This document shows, piece after piece, positions 4,930 to 5,902 of a stretch of 5,902 nucleotides of DNA. Under the pieces are notes generated by a model. The model was not told the origin of the DNA, did not search any database, and saw only the letters and a list, made by a program, of their open reading frames with translations. The DNA lies in assembly GCA_038231615.1 (NCBI GenBank), contig JBBRLA010000558.1:1-5902 (forward strand), in the 5' to 3' direction. Within the stretch, counting starts at the first letter, position 1. The number at the start of each line of letters is the position of its first letter. Both the position numbers and the translations under genes were made by a program. This DNA comes from JBBRLA01 sp038231615 (GTDB lineage: Bacteria > Myxococcota_A > Polyangia > Palsa-1104 > JAEUJZ01).

Positions 4930-5902
4930 ATGTTCGCCATCTTGATCAACGAAAAAGGCGGTGAACAAAAGCGCCTTGATTTCGACAAGCCCGAGGTGAC
5001 GATCGGAAGAGTCCAGGGCAATGACATCATCTTGCCCAAGGGAAACGTATCCAAGCGGCATTCGCGGATCGTTCTCAAGGACCAGAAGTTCATCATCGTC
5101 GATCTCAAGAGCACCAACGGCACCTACGTCAACGGGCGGAAGATCACCAGCCCGCTGGTGGTGAAGGCCACCGACAAGATCTACATCGGCGACTTCATCC
5201 TCTCCATAGAGGAAGCTGGTGCTGGCGCGGGCGCGGGTGCCCCCCAGGACGAGGCCTCCACCGCGACGCCGCCGCCGACCAACCGGCCGCCGCCGCCGCC
5301 ACGGCCGAAGCAGCCGCCCGCCATCGCCCCGGCGATCTCGCAGGACGAGTCGTCCGGGGATGTCAAAAAGGGGTCCGAGGACAGCGGCGAGCAGGCCGTC
5401 GACCCGGATGCCGCGGCCCTGCCCCCGCCACGGGTCCGCGCCCCGGTGCCCAGCATGCCCACGCGCCCGACCGCCTCGCCCCGGGCCGAGATGCGGTCCA
5501 CCGGCGAAGGCGCTCGCTCCGGCGCCCCGGCAGGCGAAGGGCTGGTGCGCGAACCCGCGCTGCCACGGCCTCCCGCCCCCGGCCCGGATCGGGACTCCAT
5601 CCCGCAGGCCCCGCCGCGTCCGACGACCCCGTCGTTGGCGGCGTTCGACGAAAAGCCCTTCCCTCCGCTGCGTCCCGGCGACGAACGGGCCTCGGCTTCG
5701 CTGCGTCCTATCGACCGCCCCGTCGTGAGCGCCGATCGCATCTCGGACAAGGCCACGGTGATGGCGCAGGCCGCCCAGCCGACCCTCGCGCCCCAGGCTG
5801 GTGCGCCGGCCCCGTACACCGCGCCCCCGCCGGCCGCATCCTTGCCTCCCGGTTCGCCCAGGTCCAGCCTGGCGGGTGGGCGGCCAGTCGCTGGTCCGGC
5901 TA
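4930..5902 (+). CDS. FHA domain protein with long proline/alanine-rich linker, C-terminus beyond window
   Basis: The frame is open from the ATG at 4930 to the window end (324 codons) with no stop, so the gene is incomplete. AGGAGA (4914-4919) lies 10 bases before the ATG. Residues 1-95 form a forkhead-associated domain, which binds phosphothreonine peptides. All core residues are present: Gly26-Arg27 (TIGRVQGND), Ser41 and His44 (VSKRH), and Asn63-Gly64 (STNGTYVNGR), so binding should be intact. From residue 96 the chain turns into AGAGAGAG, then a run rich in Pro, Ala, Arg and charged residues (PPPPPRP at 120-126), a disordered linker of at least 228 residues. Similar FHA N-termini in myxobacteria can sit on TadA/CpaF-type secretion or pilus ATPases; I recall this resemblance but the ATPase part is not in view, so the function stays open. 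A regulatory or scaffold protein answering to Ser/Thr kinases is equally possible. Confidence 0.9.
   Translation, partial: MFAILINEKGGEQKRLDFDKPEVTIGRVQGNDIILPKGNVSKRHSRIVLKDQKFIIVDLKSTNGTYVNGRKITSPLVVKATDKIYIGDFILSIEEAGAGAGAGAPQDEASTATPPPTNRPPPPPRPKQPPAIAPAISQDESSGDVKKGSEDSGEQAVDPDAAALPPPRVRAPVPSMPTRPTASPRAEMRSTGEGARSGAPAGEGLVREPALPRPPAPGPDRDSIPQAPPRPTTPSLAAFDEKPFPPLRPGDERASASLRPIDRPVVSADRISDKATVMAQAAQPTLAPQAGAPAPYTAPPPAASLPPGSPRSSLAGGRPVAGPA

Noticed and set aside
4768..5123. Two minus-strand frames across the start of the FHA gene
   Set aside because: They are antisense to well-conserved FHA motifs and have no domain or ribosome binding site of their own.
5181..5819. A 212-codon minus-strand frame opposite the FHA linker
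   Set aside because: The translation is low-complexity Gly/Ala/Ser/Arg, a mirror of the proline-rich linker, with no ribosome binding site or domain.

Overview
The window comes from a GC-rich bacterial chromosome. Its gene content points to a myxobacterium or another member of the former Deltaproteobacteria (Myxococcota): a secreted TPR/PEGA-like/outer-membrane protein, a proline-rich FHA protein, small orphan secreted proteins and a candidate sigma-54 promoter. This placement is an inference from gene style. No rRNA or other taxonomic marker is present, and I saw no tRNA, CRISPR array, insertion sequence or phage gene.

Positions 1-2609 (minus strand) hold an alkylation-damage repair unit. 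A three-part protein joins an Ada-type methyl-sensing zinc domain, an AraC-type helix-turn-helix and an AlkA 3-methyladenine glycosylase. Its stop codon overlaps the start of ogt (O6-methylguanine-DNA methyltransferase) in an ATGA. A DUF202/YidH-type membrane protein follows on the same strand after a gap of about 130 bp and runs off the left edge. One cistron would sense methylation damage, switch on transcription and excise N-alkylated bases, while the coupled cistron reverses O6-alkylguanine.

Positions 2669-3791 (minus strand) hold a secreted protein with a TPR region, a PEGA-like domain and a likely C-terminal beta-barrel. An in-frame TAA at 2973-2975 cuts it at 272 residues, although the same frame reads on for 88 more credible residues to an aromatic barrel-like C-terminus. 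A 40-bp near-perfect palindrome that starts on the final stop codon separates it from alkA and looks like an intrinsic terminator.

Positions 3792-4753 hold a divergent small plus-strand gene of about 79 residues and unknown function, followed by a convergent minus-strand gene for a secreted 201-residue protein of unknown function.

Positions 4754-5902 hold a 176-bp divergent promoter region with a sigma-54-like site, then the start of a plus-strand gene with a textbook N-terminal FHA domain and a long Pro/Ala-rich linker. That gene leaves the window before its next domain. In related bacteria this kind of N-terminus can precede a TadA/CpaF-type secretion or pilus ATPase, but that part is not visible here.
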